This document shows, piece by piece, positions 24,782-33,991 of a DNA stretch of 64,000 bases. The stretch comes from Nostoc sp. NIES-4103 (GTDB lineage: Bacteria; Cyanobacteriota; Cyanobacteriia; Cyanobacteriales; Nostocaceae), in contig NZ_AP018288.1 of assembly GCF_002368335.1 (NCBI RefSeq), forward strand, positions 8,067,281 to 8,131,280. Direction: 5' to 3'. The stretch's first letter is position 1. Every line of letters begins with the position of its first letter. Below the pieces are notes generated by a model. That model ran no database searches. It was not told the DNA's origin and was given only the letters and a program-made list of their open reading frames with translations. Made by a program: the position numbers and the translations under genes.

Positions 24782-25519
24782 AAACGCCACTAGTATACAC
24801 TAGGAAACAACGAATGGGTGCTGACTCTTTCTACACCTATTCGCTTGCAGGCATACACTCGCGCATAATTTGATTGTAAACATCTGCTTGCATTTGGTCT
24901 AAAAGGCGATCGCACCATAACGGCATCAGCGCTATTAATAACTGGCGAGAGCGTGTATTTTAGCCATGAAAGTCTACTGGCATTGGGGCATTGAAATCAA
25001 GCCGCGATCGCAATTAAGAGGCAAACACCTGACATAGATGTTAGTCAATGCCAATTAATTAATAATCATGGAATTACTTATGGAATAGAGCATTTTAAGA
25101 AAGCCTTGTAAGAAATGGAATTGATTAACTAGCCCAAAAGCTCTATTTATAGGGGTTTTGGCTGCCAGTGCTGTTCAACTTCCTTGCGAAGCCGAGGCGA
25201 TCGCAATTTGGAAGCTTCGACTGCACAATAGAGATGCACAACACTGGCTTTCAAAATCATTGATAAGTCTCGGCTGTGATAAATAAAACTAAGAAATTCG
25301 CGGCGGGATTTTCTTACTTTTGGAAAGTGGCGATCGCCCCCAGCCTCGACTACGCAAGGTACACTGTATTGGCTCTCAAAACCATTGATAAATAACGCTT
25401 TTGAGCAATTTATCAAATTTTGTTGCTTAATTATTTCTTACTGCTGCTAAATTCCATAAGGAAAGCCCTCATAAACACTATGAGGGCATTCATTTATATC
25501 TATGTCAGTTCTCAAGTTC
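24782..25519. other. Largely non-coding region; weak ORF on the minus strand
   Basis: GGGGCATTGAAATCAAGCCG at about 24983 resembles a sequence at 20508. A minus-strand ORF at 25147-25416 (89 aa, containing SRDLSMILKASVVHLYCAVE) overlaps HIP1 sites and looks like gene debris. TATGAGGGC.. and GCCCTCATA.. near 25455-25490 form a hairpin just downstream of rpsU, a possible terminator. Confidence 0.4.
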
Positions 25520-25708
25520 TCAAGTGCGGAAACGTCTTTTACCCTGCTTTTGTAAAGCTTGTTTTTTGCGTTTGGATTTTTCAAGAGGTGTTTCAAAGTG
25601 ACGATGCTTCCTCATATCTTGAAAAATACCAGCTTTGGAAACCTCTCGCTTAAATCGACGTAATGCTGACTCAAGGTGTTCATTTTCACCCACCACTATT
25701 TGGGTCAT
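25520..25708 (-). CDS. rpsU: 30S ribosomal protein S21
   Basis: 62 residues, normal length. The sequence matches S21 throughout: MTQIVVGENEHLESALRRFK, REVSKAG, then the basic tail KSKRKKQALQKQGKRRFRT. It binds the small ribosomal subunit near the anti-Shine-Dalgarno region. It lies 71 bases downstream of the RRM-protein gene on the same strand, an arrangement conserved in cyanobacteria where the two are co-transcribed and respond to cold. Confidence 0.96.
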   Translation of the reverse strand: MTQIVVGENEHLESALRRFKREVSKAGIFQDMRKHRHFETPLEKSKRKKQALQKQGKRRFRT

Positions 25709-25779
25709 TCTCTCTCCTACTAAATTGAATTCATTAATGGCCTAAAAATTCACTCTCTGTTTCAATACGGTTTCAAATC

Positions 25780-26088
25780 TTAGTAGCGTCCGCGTCCACC
25801 TGAGCCACCGTATCCGCCCCGGTTGCCACCAGAAGAACCTCTGTCTTCTCTGGGCTTGGCTTTGTTAACTTTCAGGTCACGACCCATCCATTCAGCACCA
25901 TCAAGAGCTTCAATGGCAGCTGCTTCTTCTGCATCTGTTCCCATTTCCACAAAAGCAAAGCCGCGCAGACGACCTGTTTCTCGGTCAGTAGGTACTTGAA
26001 CCCGCTTTACAGTACCATATTCAGCAAAAACACCCTTAATATCATCTTCCGTAACTTGGTAAGAGAGGTTGCCTACATAAATTGACAT
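25780..26088 (-). CDS. RRM-type glycine-rich RNA-binding protein (Rbp family)
   Basis: 102 residues. One RNA recognition motif spans residues 1-80, with RNP2 IYVGNL at 3-8 and RNP1 RGFAFVEM at about 42-49, followed by a Gly/Arg-rich tail (SSGGNRGGYGGSGGRGRY). Such proteins bind RNA and are cold-induced in cyanobacteria; some help target mRNAs to thylakoid-associated sites. It forms an operon with rpsU. The roughly 140-base leader upstream may hold the cold-regulatory element known for this family, but no specific motif was identified. Confidence 0.94.
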   Translation of the reverse strand: MSIYVGNLSYQVTEDDIKGVFAEYGTVKRVQVPTDRETGRLRGFAFVEMGTDAEEAAAIEALDGAEWMGRDLKVNKAKPREDRGSSGGNRGGYGGSGGRGRY

Positions 26089-26228
26089 CGATTTTCTCCA
26101 AAATCATAAATGTGTAGAGATTTAAATTTCGGAGAAAAGCCTGTGAATACTAAAAACAAGCGCGCTTCACCGAATTAACTCTCATTTTTTAAGATGACAT
26201 AGAAGCCAATTCTTTGCATCTAGTGATG

Positions 26229-26615
26229 TTAGACCCTCTGGCTTACGTCTCCACTACTGCTTGGAGCGATCGCCACTACTGGCTGATTGTCGCCTCTGCC
26301 CAGTAATGCTTCAATGATTGAGGATAACTTGTCAATTACCCCTATCCTGCCAAAGTCCACAATCTCGCCATTCTGGTGTATGAGTTTACCTGTCTGTTGC
26401 TGTTGGTCTGTCGTTGTTTGACGAGATTCAAAGGCAGGCTTTACGGTCGGTTGGTTCAGTCCTTCCTTAAATGTTTCCAGTTCGGCGGGGTCAAAGTTGG
26501 CAGTGGGGCGAGTTTTCCCTTTCTCATACCTAACACCGATTCGCCCCTGCTGGACATACCGCTCAAGCGCTCGGACACTAACGCTCCTGAATTCTGCTGC
26601 TTGCTGCTTGTTCAT
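26229..26615 (-). CDS. Helix-turn-helix domain protein (excisionase-like), hypothetical
   Basis: 128 residues from ATG 26615, preceded by AGAAAGGG; a TTG at 26639 extends the frame. The N-terminus MNKQQAAEFRSVSVRALERY then VQQGRIGVRYEKG resembles the MerR/excisionase winged-helix that reads a DNA half site. The C-terminal half is polar and low-complexity (TTTDQQQQTG) and ends in a short hydrophobic helix. It may be a regulator or a recombination-directionality factor of a lost mobile element. Function uncertain. Confidence 0.6.
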   Translation of the reverse strand: MNKQQAAEFRSVSVRALERYVQQGRIGVRYEKGKTRPTANFDPAELETFKEGLNQPTVKPAFESRQTTTDQQQQTGKLIHQNGEIVDFGRIGVIDKLSSIIEALLGRGDNQPVVAIAPSSSGDVSQRV

Positions 26616-26884
26616 AGGATTAGCGCCCTTTCTTGCCAAATCCTACCATGTAGTGTGGCGGTATTTGGCGATTTTGGGAGAGGTGAGTGAGGGCGATCGC
26701 AACTTTTGATGTTCTTGAGGGATGCAGCGATGAATTCCCGTCAACGGGAATAGTAAATTTTTCTGGTTTTAGTCCAGTCCTGCCATTTTTAGGCAGTAAA
26801 CTGATTGAACTTTACTCAAAGTGCATAAACTGATCAAACTCAACATACATAGTAAGTACAAGGTTCAACTTATATGGAGTAGTT
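26616..26884. other. Intergenic region with a small hairpin
   Basis: ATTCCCGT..ACGGGAAT (26733-26750) is an 8-bp stem hairpin. The rest is divergent promoter space between the HTH gene and the secreted protein gene at 26885. Confidence 0.4.
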
Positions 26885-27427
26885 ATGAAATCGAGTTTAT
26901 TTGGTGTTGGTGTTGCAGTGATGGCGATTGCGACTTCAGTTATGAATACTGTAGGAATTGCCGAAGCTCAATTGCAAAAAACACAACCCAATCTGAATAT
27001 TCCAGCCAATAGTATACAAATTCCCCGAAATATAAAATTATTGCCATCCGTATCTGGAAACTTAGAAATAGTTAGAGGTCAATACGGCTACAAAGTACAA
27101 TGTAAGGACGTTAAAGTTTATTTAATTAGCCAGGAGTATATCGAAGAACCTGCAACTTCAACAAAACCCGGAGAAATCAACTTAGGCTCTCCAAAAAAAC
27201 CTATATTTAAATACCAGGGAATAGTTAAGTCCGATAATACTAAAGACAACTCTGGGTCTACCACTTACTGTAAATACTCAGTCTTGCCCGAAGCAAAGTC
27301 TGTAGGGAAAAAAGCAATATTAGTATTCGATTCTGGCAGTACTTGCCCAGGCCCTAATGAGATAATCACTATTCTCGATACAATTGTTCAAAAAAATTCC
27401 AAACAATTTATTTGCAGCATCGGTTAA
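26885..27427 (+). CDS. Secreted hypothetical protein, 180 aa
   Basis: N-terminal signal peptide (residues about 5-28, ending GIAEAQ). The mature part has four or more cysteines (VQCKDVKVYL, TYCKYSVLP, STCPGPNEI, FICSIG), suggesting disulfide bonds in the periplasm or outside the cell. No domain is recognised. ATG 26885 follows ATGGAGTAGTT, with GGAG as the probable ribosome-binding site. Confidence 0.6.
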   Translation: MKSSLFGVGVAVMAIATSVMNTVGIAEAQLQKTQPNLNIPANSIQIPRNIKLLPSVSGNLEIVRGQYGYKVQCKDVKVYLISQEYIEEPATSTKPGEINLGSPKKPIFKYQGIVKSDNTKDNSGSTTYCKYSVLPEAKSVGKKAILVFDSGSTCPGPNEIITILDTIVQKNSKQFICSIG

Positions 27428-27460
27428 TCAAGCAACCCTATAAAATAACAGCAAACTACT

Positions 27461-27485
27461 AGCCTGCCAAAAAGATTTTGACAGG
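27461..27485. terminator. Probable terminator hairpin
   Basis: GCCTGCCAAAA and TTTTGACAGGC form an 11-bp stem with one mismatch, 34 bases after the stop of the secreted protein gene. Confidence 0.55.
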
Positions 27486-27622
27486 CACAGGATTGGGTAA
27501 GGGGTAAAGGGTAAAGGTTTTTAATTTCTTTCCCTTTCCCATGGGCCCCTTTCCCCGGTCTTCAAGAGTCAACATTTTTGTGGTGAACTACTACTGAACT
27601 TTACATTTAGCCAAGACAAACC

Positions 27623-28219
27623 ATGAAATATTTTTTCGACGGTCTTCAAAATCTAAATACCAAACTAGTCAAAAAAATGCTATTTTCTTTGTTTGGTTTG
27701 AGTGCAGCATCCCTGAGCCTATTCTATTTACCAGCTACAGCACAAAATTCCCGACCTCTACCGAATCAAGTTGATATCTCATGTCGTCCTGCGCTGTATT
27801 TCGGCGGTAAATTGGGCAATCCCAAAGATATGAATCAAGGGTCTAGATATGTTGTACCAGGACAGAAAATTATCCTGACTAAAGCAGATTCGCTTTTACA
27901 GTCTGGTGATAAGTACGCTTTCAACATCGGCTATTACGTATTCCTCAAACCTGGACAAAATGCGCCATCCTTACCCCAGTTTACTAACCGTCTGCTCTTG
28001 AACAACAAGGAGGTTGTGAATCAGCACGGTGTCAAATTTAGTAACGATGATAGCCTAGTAAAAGGTGTAAATGGGGGGAGGATTAAAGTCATTCACACCC
28101 AAGCATATTTACCGCTAGGTGAGAGTGTTTTAGTATTGTCACTTGATGATGACAAAACTATCTCCGAAACCGATGAAAACAATAATGTCTATCGTTTTAT
28201 TGTGACCGTTCAACCTTAG
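27623..28219 (+). CDS. Secreted hypothetical protein with CARDB-like fold
   Basis: 198 residues; the first 40 hold a hydrophobic segment (MLFSLFGLSAASLSLFYLPA) ending at TAQ, a probable signal peptide. Met19 at 27677 is an alternative start. The C-terminal pattern LPLGESVLVLSLDDDKTISE, TDENNNVYRFIVTV is typical of CARDB/immunoglobulin-like extracellular domains (pattern: D..N.I.E.DE.NN). Role unknown; it may mediate adhesion. Confidence 0.6.
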   Translation: MKYFFDGLQNLNTKLVKKMLFSLFGLSAASLSLFYLPATAQNSRPLPNQVDISCRPALYFGGKLGNPKDMNQGSRYVVPGQKIILTKADSLLQSGDKYAFNIGYYVFLKPGQNAPSLPQFTNRLLLNNKEVVNQHGVKFSNDDSLVKGVNGGRIKVIHTQAYLPLGESVLVLSLDDDKTISETDENNNVYRFIVTVQP

Positions 28220-28703
28220 AATTTCAACGAAAAAAAGTGAGGCCTCAAACCCTTGATCAATCAAGGGCAACAAGTTGTCATACTTTCTTTTGCACATTAA
28301 ACGACATTTCACAAATCGCCCCAATCAAAATTCAGGAACTGTGGAAAATTCCCTTTGATAGCAGCAGGTGCTTACGCTGTGACTTTTCCCGTTATCTTAT
28401 GGAGTTTACGCTCCTGTTACCACACAAATCATGATAACCGGAGTTGGGAAGATGGGGAGTTAGGAGTTAGGAGTTAGGAAATGGGGAGTTGGGGTTCTGG
28501 AGGGAGATGGGGAATATCGTGCGTTGTTCGCCTGCACACCCAACGTGCGATCGCAACTGCCCCAAAACCCGGAGTCATCAAGCATCGCACCTCTGTCCAA
28601 AAGCTTACGCATGTTGGTGTAAGGGTGGTTGAGTTATTAATCGTAGTTTTTATCGGATAAAAGATAATGACCACTTATTTTCCAGAGCTTAACTACTGAA
28701 CAA
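28220..28703. other. Intergenic region with hairpin and heptamer repeat
   Basis: CCCTTGATCAATCAAGGG (28250-28267) is a likely terminator for the preceding gene. GGAGTTA/GGAGTTG heptamer units occupy 28440-28512. MTTYFPELNY at 28667-28699 may be the frameshifted end of the N-terminal part of the following integrase. Confidence 0.5.
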
Positions 28704-29258
28704 ATGCAACGAGTGTGGCAGGCTTTGGGGTTGCTGGGGGAAACAAAGCAACGTGATGCAGCACTCATCCATATTCTTAGCCACGGTCTAAGGGCTGGAG
28801 AAGTAGTAAATCTCAATGTTAGTTCGTTTGATGGCAGATTATTATTTTTACCAGATACTAAAAATGACCAACCGCGTTTAGTACCGTTGAGGAAAGAAAG
28901 CAGCTTGATTGTAGCAGAGTATATACAATGGCGAACTGAACTTGGAGAGGTTTTAAACAGTCTTAGCCCATTACTGATTTCGCACCATCCTTCGTACCAA
29001 GGCGAACGCCTGAGTTATCACGGTATTTACTTTGCAATTGAGAAAATAGGGGAACTTGCAGGGATTGAAGACTTACATCCTCATGCCTTTCGTCACACCT
29101 ATGCTACGGATTTAATACTACTAGGTATCGACCCAACTCATGCGCGCAAACTGACTGGACATCGTAGTGACAGAGCTTTTCGACCATATACACTTCGTGG
29201 TGAACAACAAGCCGCGATCGCGGCTTATTATCGTGCCATAGGGGAACAAGTAGAGTAG
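28704..29258 (+). CDS. Tyrosine recombinase catalytic domain (integrase), probably truncated
   Basis: 184 residues corresponding to the catalytic domain only. The active-site residues are present: Arg in SHGLRAGEV, Lys in DTKNDQPR, His-x-x-Arg in HAFRHTYA, His in LTGHRS, and Tyr in FRPYTLRGE. The N-terminal core-binding (SAM-like) domain of phage-type integrases is absent. A short open segment in another frame directly upstream (28667-28699) may be part of it, so the gene is probably frameshifted. Possible role in excising or integrating a lost element; no att site was recognised. Confidence 0.75.
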   Translation: MQRVWQALGLLGETKQRDAALIHILSHGLRAGEVVNLNVSSFDGRLLFLPDTKNDQPRLVPLRKESSLIVAEYIQWRTELGEVLNSLSPLLISHHPSYQGERLSYHGIYFAIEKIGELAGIEDLHPHAFRHTYATDLILLGIDPTHARKLTGHRSDRAFRPYTLRGEQQAAIAAYYRAIGEQVE

Positions 29259-29320
29259 CAGATGCCCAACCCGTTAGATCCCAAGTGTCAACTATGCGCC
29301 AAGCTCCCCGCAGCTAAGGC

Positions 29321-29437
29321 TAATACCATTTCACGAAAATATTGATACAAATCACTTTTCTTGCTTCCCCAGCCTCCCCAGCTTCCCCAGCTCCCCCAGC
29401 TTGCCTAAATGTATCAACTTTAAAGTGAAACGGTATA
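29321..29437. mobile_element. MITE-like element with TAATACCATTTCAC ends
   Basis: TAATACCATTTCAC (29321-29334) and GTGAAACGGTATAA (29425-29438) are terminal inverted repeats; GATAC/GTATC lies further in on both sides. The interior is a CCCCAGC-rich array. It overlaps the start of the following ORF. Confidence 0.6.
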
Positions 29438-29808
29438 AGGTACTACACGGGTCACAGGGGGATGGCTGCTGGAATCCGAAGGTTTGTCACAATCGCCGTT
29501 CGTTCTACCGCAACCGCAGTAAAGATTATTCTGGACAGATTGAAGCGATCGCAGTTGAAGCGCCAGAAACGTACTTTGCTGTGTTGTACTTGTATAAAGA
29601 ATCGGGAGATAAACCTTTGACAATCTGGGATGTTCTCGATGAAATATCCGAAGCCCCACCCACCTCTTCACTTGCTCCGGTGTGGGAATGTTTAGATACG
29701 GAGTTAGAAACTTTAGCAGTAGAGGCACAATTAGCGATCGCCCAAGGGGCAGTGCGGGACGCAATCGCCCTCCACCGATTATGTGTGTCTGATAAAGCCC
29801 AAGTTTGA
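29430..29808 (+). CDS. Conserved hypothetical cyanobacterial protein, N-terminus disturbed by a MITE
   Basis: The open frame (from ATG 29401, inside the MITE) contains KRYKVLHGSQGDGCWNPKVC, RRSFYRNRSKDYSGQIEAI and YFAVLYLYKESGDKPL. This is a pattern I recall from uncharacterised cyanobacterial plasmid or mobile-region proteins. Later residues (VWECLDTELETLAVEAQLAI) are helical. The true start may have been displaced by the MITE, so the gene could be an N-terminally damaged relic. No function is assigned. Confidence 0.45.
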
Positions 29809-30108
29809 TATCAAACACCCAAAAGTAAGAAAATCCAAAGCCTTAAAACTTAGTGACACCTTATTTGATCCCATTTATTGAAGTTTTTATTAGATTAAAC
29901 TTAAAAATCATTTTTATTGAACAGTATTTTCGCTATATTCGCCTCCAATACTAAGGGTAAATGCGATAGATTACCTTGTTTTCATGGGTATTCATCTCCA
30001 CGGAGAAACTAAAAAAATAAACAAAATATATTTCTAAAGTTAGAGGAATAACCGATAGTGTAATACGTAATGTTTAATTTTAACTAGCAACTATATTTAT
30101 CAGCAAAT
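29809..30108. other. Intergenic leader upstream of the GH13 gene
   Basis: AT-rich, no repeat or ORF. It probably holds the promoter of the amylase-like gene; no specific motif is recognised. Confidence 0.4.
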
Positions 30109-32004
30109 ATGTACGAAGAATTTGGTGTTGTTTCTGCTGGTAACAACGTTACTTTTAAACTGTTCTTTCCAGACAGTAATAAAGATCCAGCACAATATAT
30201 CAAAGGTGTAATACCGCACATCAAAAATATTAAAGTTGTTGGTGATTTTCAAGGCAAGATTAATCATGAGAATTGGAACATTAATACTGCCCCAGAAATG
30301 ACCAAACAAGACCATCCGAAAGGATGGTTATATGATTATAAAACTACTCTGCCTGATGGCTTTTATCAATACAAATTCTTTGTCACATTTGAAAATGGTG
30401 AACAAAGATGGTGCAATGACCCTTGCACAAAATATAGTGGTCAAGATCCAAATCATGAAAATTCTGCTTTTGTTGTTGGTGGAAACCGAGTTCAAAACGT
30501 CAAACCTATAGCTAACCGCCTGACACCAAAGGATTTAATAATATATGAAATCATGATTGATGATTTTGTTGAAAAGCTGTTTGCTCATAGCAATCCGCAA
30601 GTTCAAGGAAAAGCTCCCTTGGACATAATTAGAGAAAAAATTGATTATTTAGTAGATTTGGGTATTAATGCTGTTGAATTTATGCCCTGGACAGCTACTT
30701 ATGGTCGTAATTTTAGTTGGGGATACAATCCATTTTTATATTTTGCTGTTGAAGACCGTTATACCAATCCAAAATCTCCTGAATTACAGGTCAATCTTGA
30801 TAGGTTATTTAGGCTACAGATGTTAATTGATGAGCTTCATAGCCGTAATATCCATGTGATCATGGACGGTGTTTTTAACCATGTAGATGTAGATAAAAAT
30901 AACCCAGGTAGAGGCTTCCCTTATTATTGGCTGTACCAGAATCCTCAAGATTCACCTTTTGTTGGTAATTTCGAGGGTAGAGGTTTTTTGGAAGAACTAA
31001 ATTTTGATAACAAATGTACTCAAGAATTTATCTTCGATGTATGCAAATATTGGCTAGATACATATCAAATTGATGGCATACGTTTTGATTACACTTTAGG
31101 ATTTTTCCGTAGAGATGGTGTAGATCCTGGAATTAGTAGGCTTATTTCAAACCTGCGTGGTTATCTATATGGTACTAATCGAACAAATATTGCTTTGATG
31201 ATAGAACATTTAACTGATAATAGATATCAGGCAATTGATGATACCAATAGAATTGGTGCAACAGGTTGTTGGTATGATCCTTTAATGTTTCAGGCTTTTG
31301 ACTCTGGTGCATCTAGCAACGTTAATACGTCAATAATGAGGGCCCTGCATACCAGTAGAGATTTTTATCCAGGCAATAATCCTGTAATCTACATTGAGAA
31401 TCATGACCACAGCACTTTAGTTAATAAAGTTGGTGGTTCTAGAGTTGGTGTCTCTAGAGAGGAAAATTGGTTTAAAACTCAGCCTTATGCTATGGCACTG
31501 TTGACATTGCCTGGTACAGTACTGATTCATAATGGTCAGGAATTTGGCGATGAATATTATTTGCCGGAAAGTGGATCTGATCGTGTACGCCCCAGACCAG
31601 TTAATTGGGAACGCAGTACTGATTTTACAGGTAGTAGATTAATTAACTTGTACAAAAAACTGATTCAGATCAGGAAAAATTATCCCTCACTGCGATCACC
31701 TTTCTTTTACCCTGATAATTACGACGAGAGAAATACTAAATTCAATAATCAAGGCTATGGTGTTGATATTGACAAGGATGTTATCATTTATCATCGCTGG
31801 GGTATAGGAAAAGATGGGCAATTGGAAAAATTTATTATCGTCTTAAATTGCTCAAGTTTTGATCAAGTTGTCGATGTTCCTTTTCCCCACAACGGTCGAT
31901 GGCAAGACTTGTTAAATGATGAACAATTCCAAGTGGAGGTGTATTGGTTGAATCATCAAAATTTCAACTCGAATTGGGGAAGAATTTATTACGCAAAAGT
32001 TTAA
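30109..32004 (+). CDS. GH13 alpha-amylase-family glycosyl hydrolase with N-terminal CBM48-like domain
   Basis: 631 residues. The N-terminal beta-sandwich (about 1-125, with GWLYDYKTTLPDGFYQYKF) resembles CBM48/E-set domains that bind glycogen. The (beta/alpha)8 barrel follows: conserved region I DGVFNHV (about 260), region II GIRFDYTLG with the nucleophile Asp (about 325), region III ALMIEHLTD with the acid/base Glu (about 360), and region IV YIENHDHS with the stabilising Asp (about 430). A C-terminal beta domain closes the protein. It acts on alpha-1,4 or alpha-1,6 glucans in the cytoplasm; exact specificity (amylase, branching or debranching) cannot be told. No signal peptide. GlgX is encoded 3.3 kb downstream. 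Confidence 0.9.
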   Translation: MYEEFGVVSAGNNVTFKLFFPDSNKDPAQYIKGVIPHIKNIKVVGDFQGKINHENWNINTAPEMTKQDHPKGWLYDYKTTLPDGFYQYKFFVTFENGEQRWCNDPCTKYSGQDPNHENSAFVVGGNRVQNVKPIANRLTPKDLIIYEIMIDDFVEKLFAHSNPQVQGKAPLDIIREKIDYLVDLGINAVEFMPWTATYGRNFSWGYNPFLYFAVEDRYTNPKSPELQVNLDRLFRLQMLIDELHSRNIHVIMDGVFNHVDVDKNNPGRGFPYYWLYQNPQDSPFVGNFEGRGFLEELNFDNKCTQEFIFDVCKYWLDTYQIDGIRFDYTLGFFRRDGVDPGISRLISNLRGYLYGTNRTNIALMIEHLTDNRYQAIDDTNRIGATGCWYDPLMFQAFDSGASSNVNTSIMRALHTSRDFYPGNNPVIYIENHDHSTLVNKVGGSRVGVSREENWFKTQPYAMALLTLPGTVLIHNGQEFGDEYYLPESGSDRVRPRPVNWERSTDFTGSRLINLYKKLIQIRKNYPSLRSPFFYPDNYDERNTKFNNQGYGVDIDKDVIIYHRWGIGKDGQLEKFIIVLNCSSFDQVVDVPFPHNGRWQDLLNDEQFQVEVYWLNHQNFNSNWGRIYYAKV

Positions 32005-32096
32005 CTTTAAATGTACTTTCGCAGTAAGCAGCTTGGAGACTGGATTTCGCGCTTGAGGTTTCGATGTTCAGAAATTAACACGTACTACGATCAATA

Positions 32097-32390
32097 TTGC
32101 AAAACGTGGGTAAAGGTGAGTACGTGGCGAAGCAGAAGCAGAAGCAAGCTGATGAACTGCTGGAGCAACTAACGAGAATGGACGCGCATCTTATAGACGT
32201 ACTTTCCAAGGATGTTGTAAAACCCTTATCAGATTTCGTTGATGACGCGTTTGAAGCACTAGTTGTAAGAAATGATGTTGGTGCAGCAAAAACAGTACAT
32301 GATACTTTCCGCCAAAAAATGAAACCAATCTTCAATTCAGTTGAAGAGACTTTGCAGCAGTTGGAGGAAGCCGCACAAAATTTCTACAGA
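32097..32390 (+). pseudogene. Unknown gene fragment, 3' end replaced by the dispersed repeat
   Basis: The first 98 residues form a helical, charged protein (KQKQKQADELLEQLTRMDAH, then DVVKPLSDFVDDAFEALVVR) of unknown family. After AAQNFYRR the frame enters the repeat at 32391. An unrelated tail ends at 32543, so the native C-terminus is lost. A GTG or the ATG at 32097 could be the start. Confidence 0.45.
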
Positions 32391-32541
32391 AGGGAACTCA
32401 AGAGCGGGCAACAGGCAATAGTTTCCTGTTCCCGTTTCTGGGGGTTAGAAGCCCCGCCAGGCGCGCGATTGTGTTGGGCGGGGCTTCTAACCCCCTCCAA
32501 TACCTGCTCTGTTAAGAGTTCCCTATTCCCTGTTAAGCGTT
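32391..32541 (+). repeat. Dispersed repeat, copy D (uninterrupted)
   Basis: The best reference copy. It starts GGGAACTCAAGAGCGGGCAA, has an inner inverted pair GGGGTTAGAAGCCCCGCC and GGCGGGGCTTCTAACCCC flanking GCGCGCGATTGTGTT, and ends GTTCCCTATTCCCTGTTAAG. It is bounded on the left by a broken gene and on the right by an ISAs1 transposase relic. Confidence 0.8.
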
Positions 32542-32544
32542 AAG

Positions 32545-32925
32545 AAATTTTGATACTCACTTTCGTAGCTTTTTACAGTTACCTTGATACTTTTACCGTC
32601 AAGTCCACACCACTCTGATGTATCTAAGGTCACGTATTGTTGTGCCCACTGATTGAAACTTTTGGCAAGGAGTTCAAAATCTACTCCCATTAGTATCCGT
32701 CGTATTGTTGAGTAGGAAGGAACCCCATGTTTTTGAATTCCAAATTTATCAATCAATACACGACGATGTCGCTTGTGCATTGTCCCCCCATGCACGGTAC
32801 CCCACGTAGCCACTCATTGTTCCCATAATCACAAACAGTAATACCAGCCACAATTGATGTCTTTGCCCATCCTTTGTCCGAAAGTCTTTAACTTGCCGCA
32901 GTTGTTCAATCAAATTTGCACCCAT
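32545..32925 (-). pseudogene. ISAs1-family transposase N-terminal relic
   Basis: ATG at 32925 (MGANLIEQLRQVKDFRTKDG) leads through LWLVLLFVIMGTMSGYVGYR to a run of six G at about 32793. The frame then shifts to KRHRRVLIDKFGIQKHGVPS, RRILMGVDFELLAKSFNQW and WCGLDGKSIK, the family's N-terminal and first-Asp regions. It stops at the dispersed repeat (SYESEYQNF). The rest of the transposase is absent. Confidence 0.8.
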
Positions 32926-33140
32926 GATTTTTCATGCCCTGGATGCTTGTAATTCTACGTCTTTTAGGGAGTGAAACAGCCCTACTTTTGAAGGGGGGCT
33001 ACGCCCTAGGGGGGATCGGCAAGTGCTTAAAGTCACCTCTAAAAACTTTTCAAACAACCTCTAACCGCCAGTTCTTTGCCGAAGATTTAGCAACCAAAGT
33101 TGAACCCTCGTCAGTTGGCAATGGTATTGGGGTTATAACA

Positions 33141-33710
33141 TCATCTATGCATAGTACCGTCAGGCATAATTGTCCCAGTTAAAAAGGCTTCACTCATATC
33201 GGTTGCATTTAAATTTGCCCCAGTCAGGTTTGCCTCACTCAGATTCGCCTCACTTAAATCAGCACCACTCAAGTCCGATTCTCGCAAATCAGCTTTCCAC
33301 ATCCTGACTCCGCTCATTTTGGCATCACTTAGGTTTACACGCTGCAAGTTAGCCGCGCTGAGTGATGCCATGTGCAAAGTAGCATCACATAAGTCTGCAT
33401 CACAAAGATATGCACCACTGAGGTCTGATTCATTAAGGTTGGCTGTTGTGAGTGTAGCTTCACGCAAATCAGCGCCACTAAAAATCACTTCAGATAAATT
33501 TGCGTGTTCTAGGTTGGCACCTTGAAGATTTGCTTTACATAGATTAGCTCCACTCATGGATGCTTTTGCTAGGTTAGCGCCTCTGAGGTCTGCTCTACCA
33601 AAGTCTACACCGCCTAAGTTAACACCCCGTAGGTCAGCTTTTGCTAAGACAATACCGTGGAAGTTCCTTTCTCCTGCTGCGTATCGATTGAGAAGTTCTT
33701 TAACATCCAT
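33141..33710 (-). CDS. Pentapeptide-repeat protein
   Basis: 189 residues. After a short N-terminus (MDVKELLNRYAAGERNF) about 30 tandem A(D/N)LxX pentapeptides run to near the C-terminus (KADLR, GVNLG, GADLS, EANLS and so on). They form a right-handed quadrilateral beta-helix. Such proteins are abundant in cyanobacteria; functions range from DNA mimicry to unknown structural roles. There is no signal peptide, so this one is probably cytoplasmic. It is monocistronic. Confidence 0.93.
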   Translation of the reverse strand: MDVKELLNRYAAGERNFHGIVLAKADLRGVNLGGVDFGRADLRGANLAKASMSGANLCKANLQGANLEHANLSEVIFSGADLREATLTTANLNESDLSGAYLCDADLCDATLHMASLSAANLQRVNLSDAKMSGVRMWKADLRESDLSGADLSEANLSEANLTGANLNATDMSEAFLTGTIMPDGTMHR

Positions 33711-33832
33711 AGCCTTAAGTTTTCAGTAAATTTAGTTGCAACGCTTTTAACGCTGCTGTAGTCACAATCGTTCGTCAATATCCAACGCTGTTAGGGGGTT
33801 CTCTTAGTCTATCCATAAAAGCATAAGGCATA

Positions 33833-33870
33833 ATTCGTAATTCGTAATTCGTAATTCGTAATTCGTAATT
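33833..33870. repeat. (GTAATTC)n heptamer array
   Basis: About five tandem GTAATTC units. The inverted version (TACGAAT)n is at 34669-34699, so the hydrolase gene at 33992-34666 is bracketed by oppositely oriented arrays. A 12-bp stem hairpin follows at 33889-33915 (CAACACTAAATC with GATTTAGTGTTG). Confidence 0.75.
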
Positions 33871-33991
33871 AAAGAGGGTACAGCAGTCAACACTAAATCA
33901 AAGATTTAGTGTTGGCTCTAGGTAGTGGGAAGAGAGCCAACAGTGATTGTAACTACGAATTACGAATTATGTTAACTATCCCCAATCCCTT

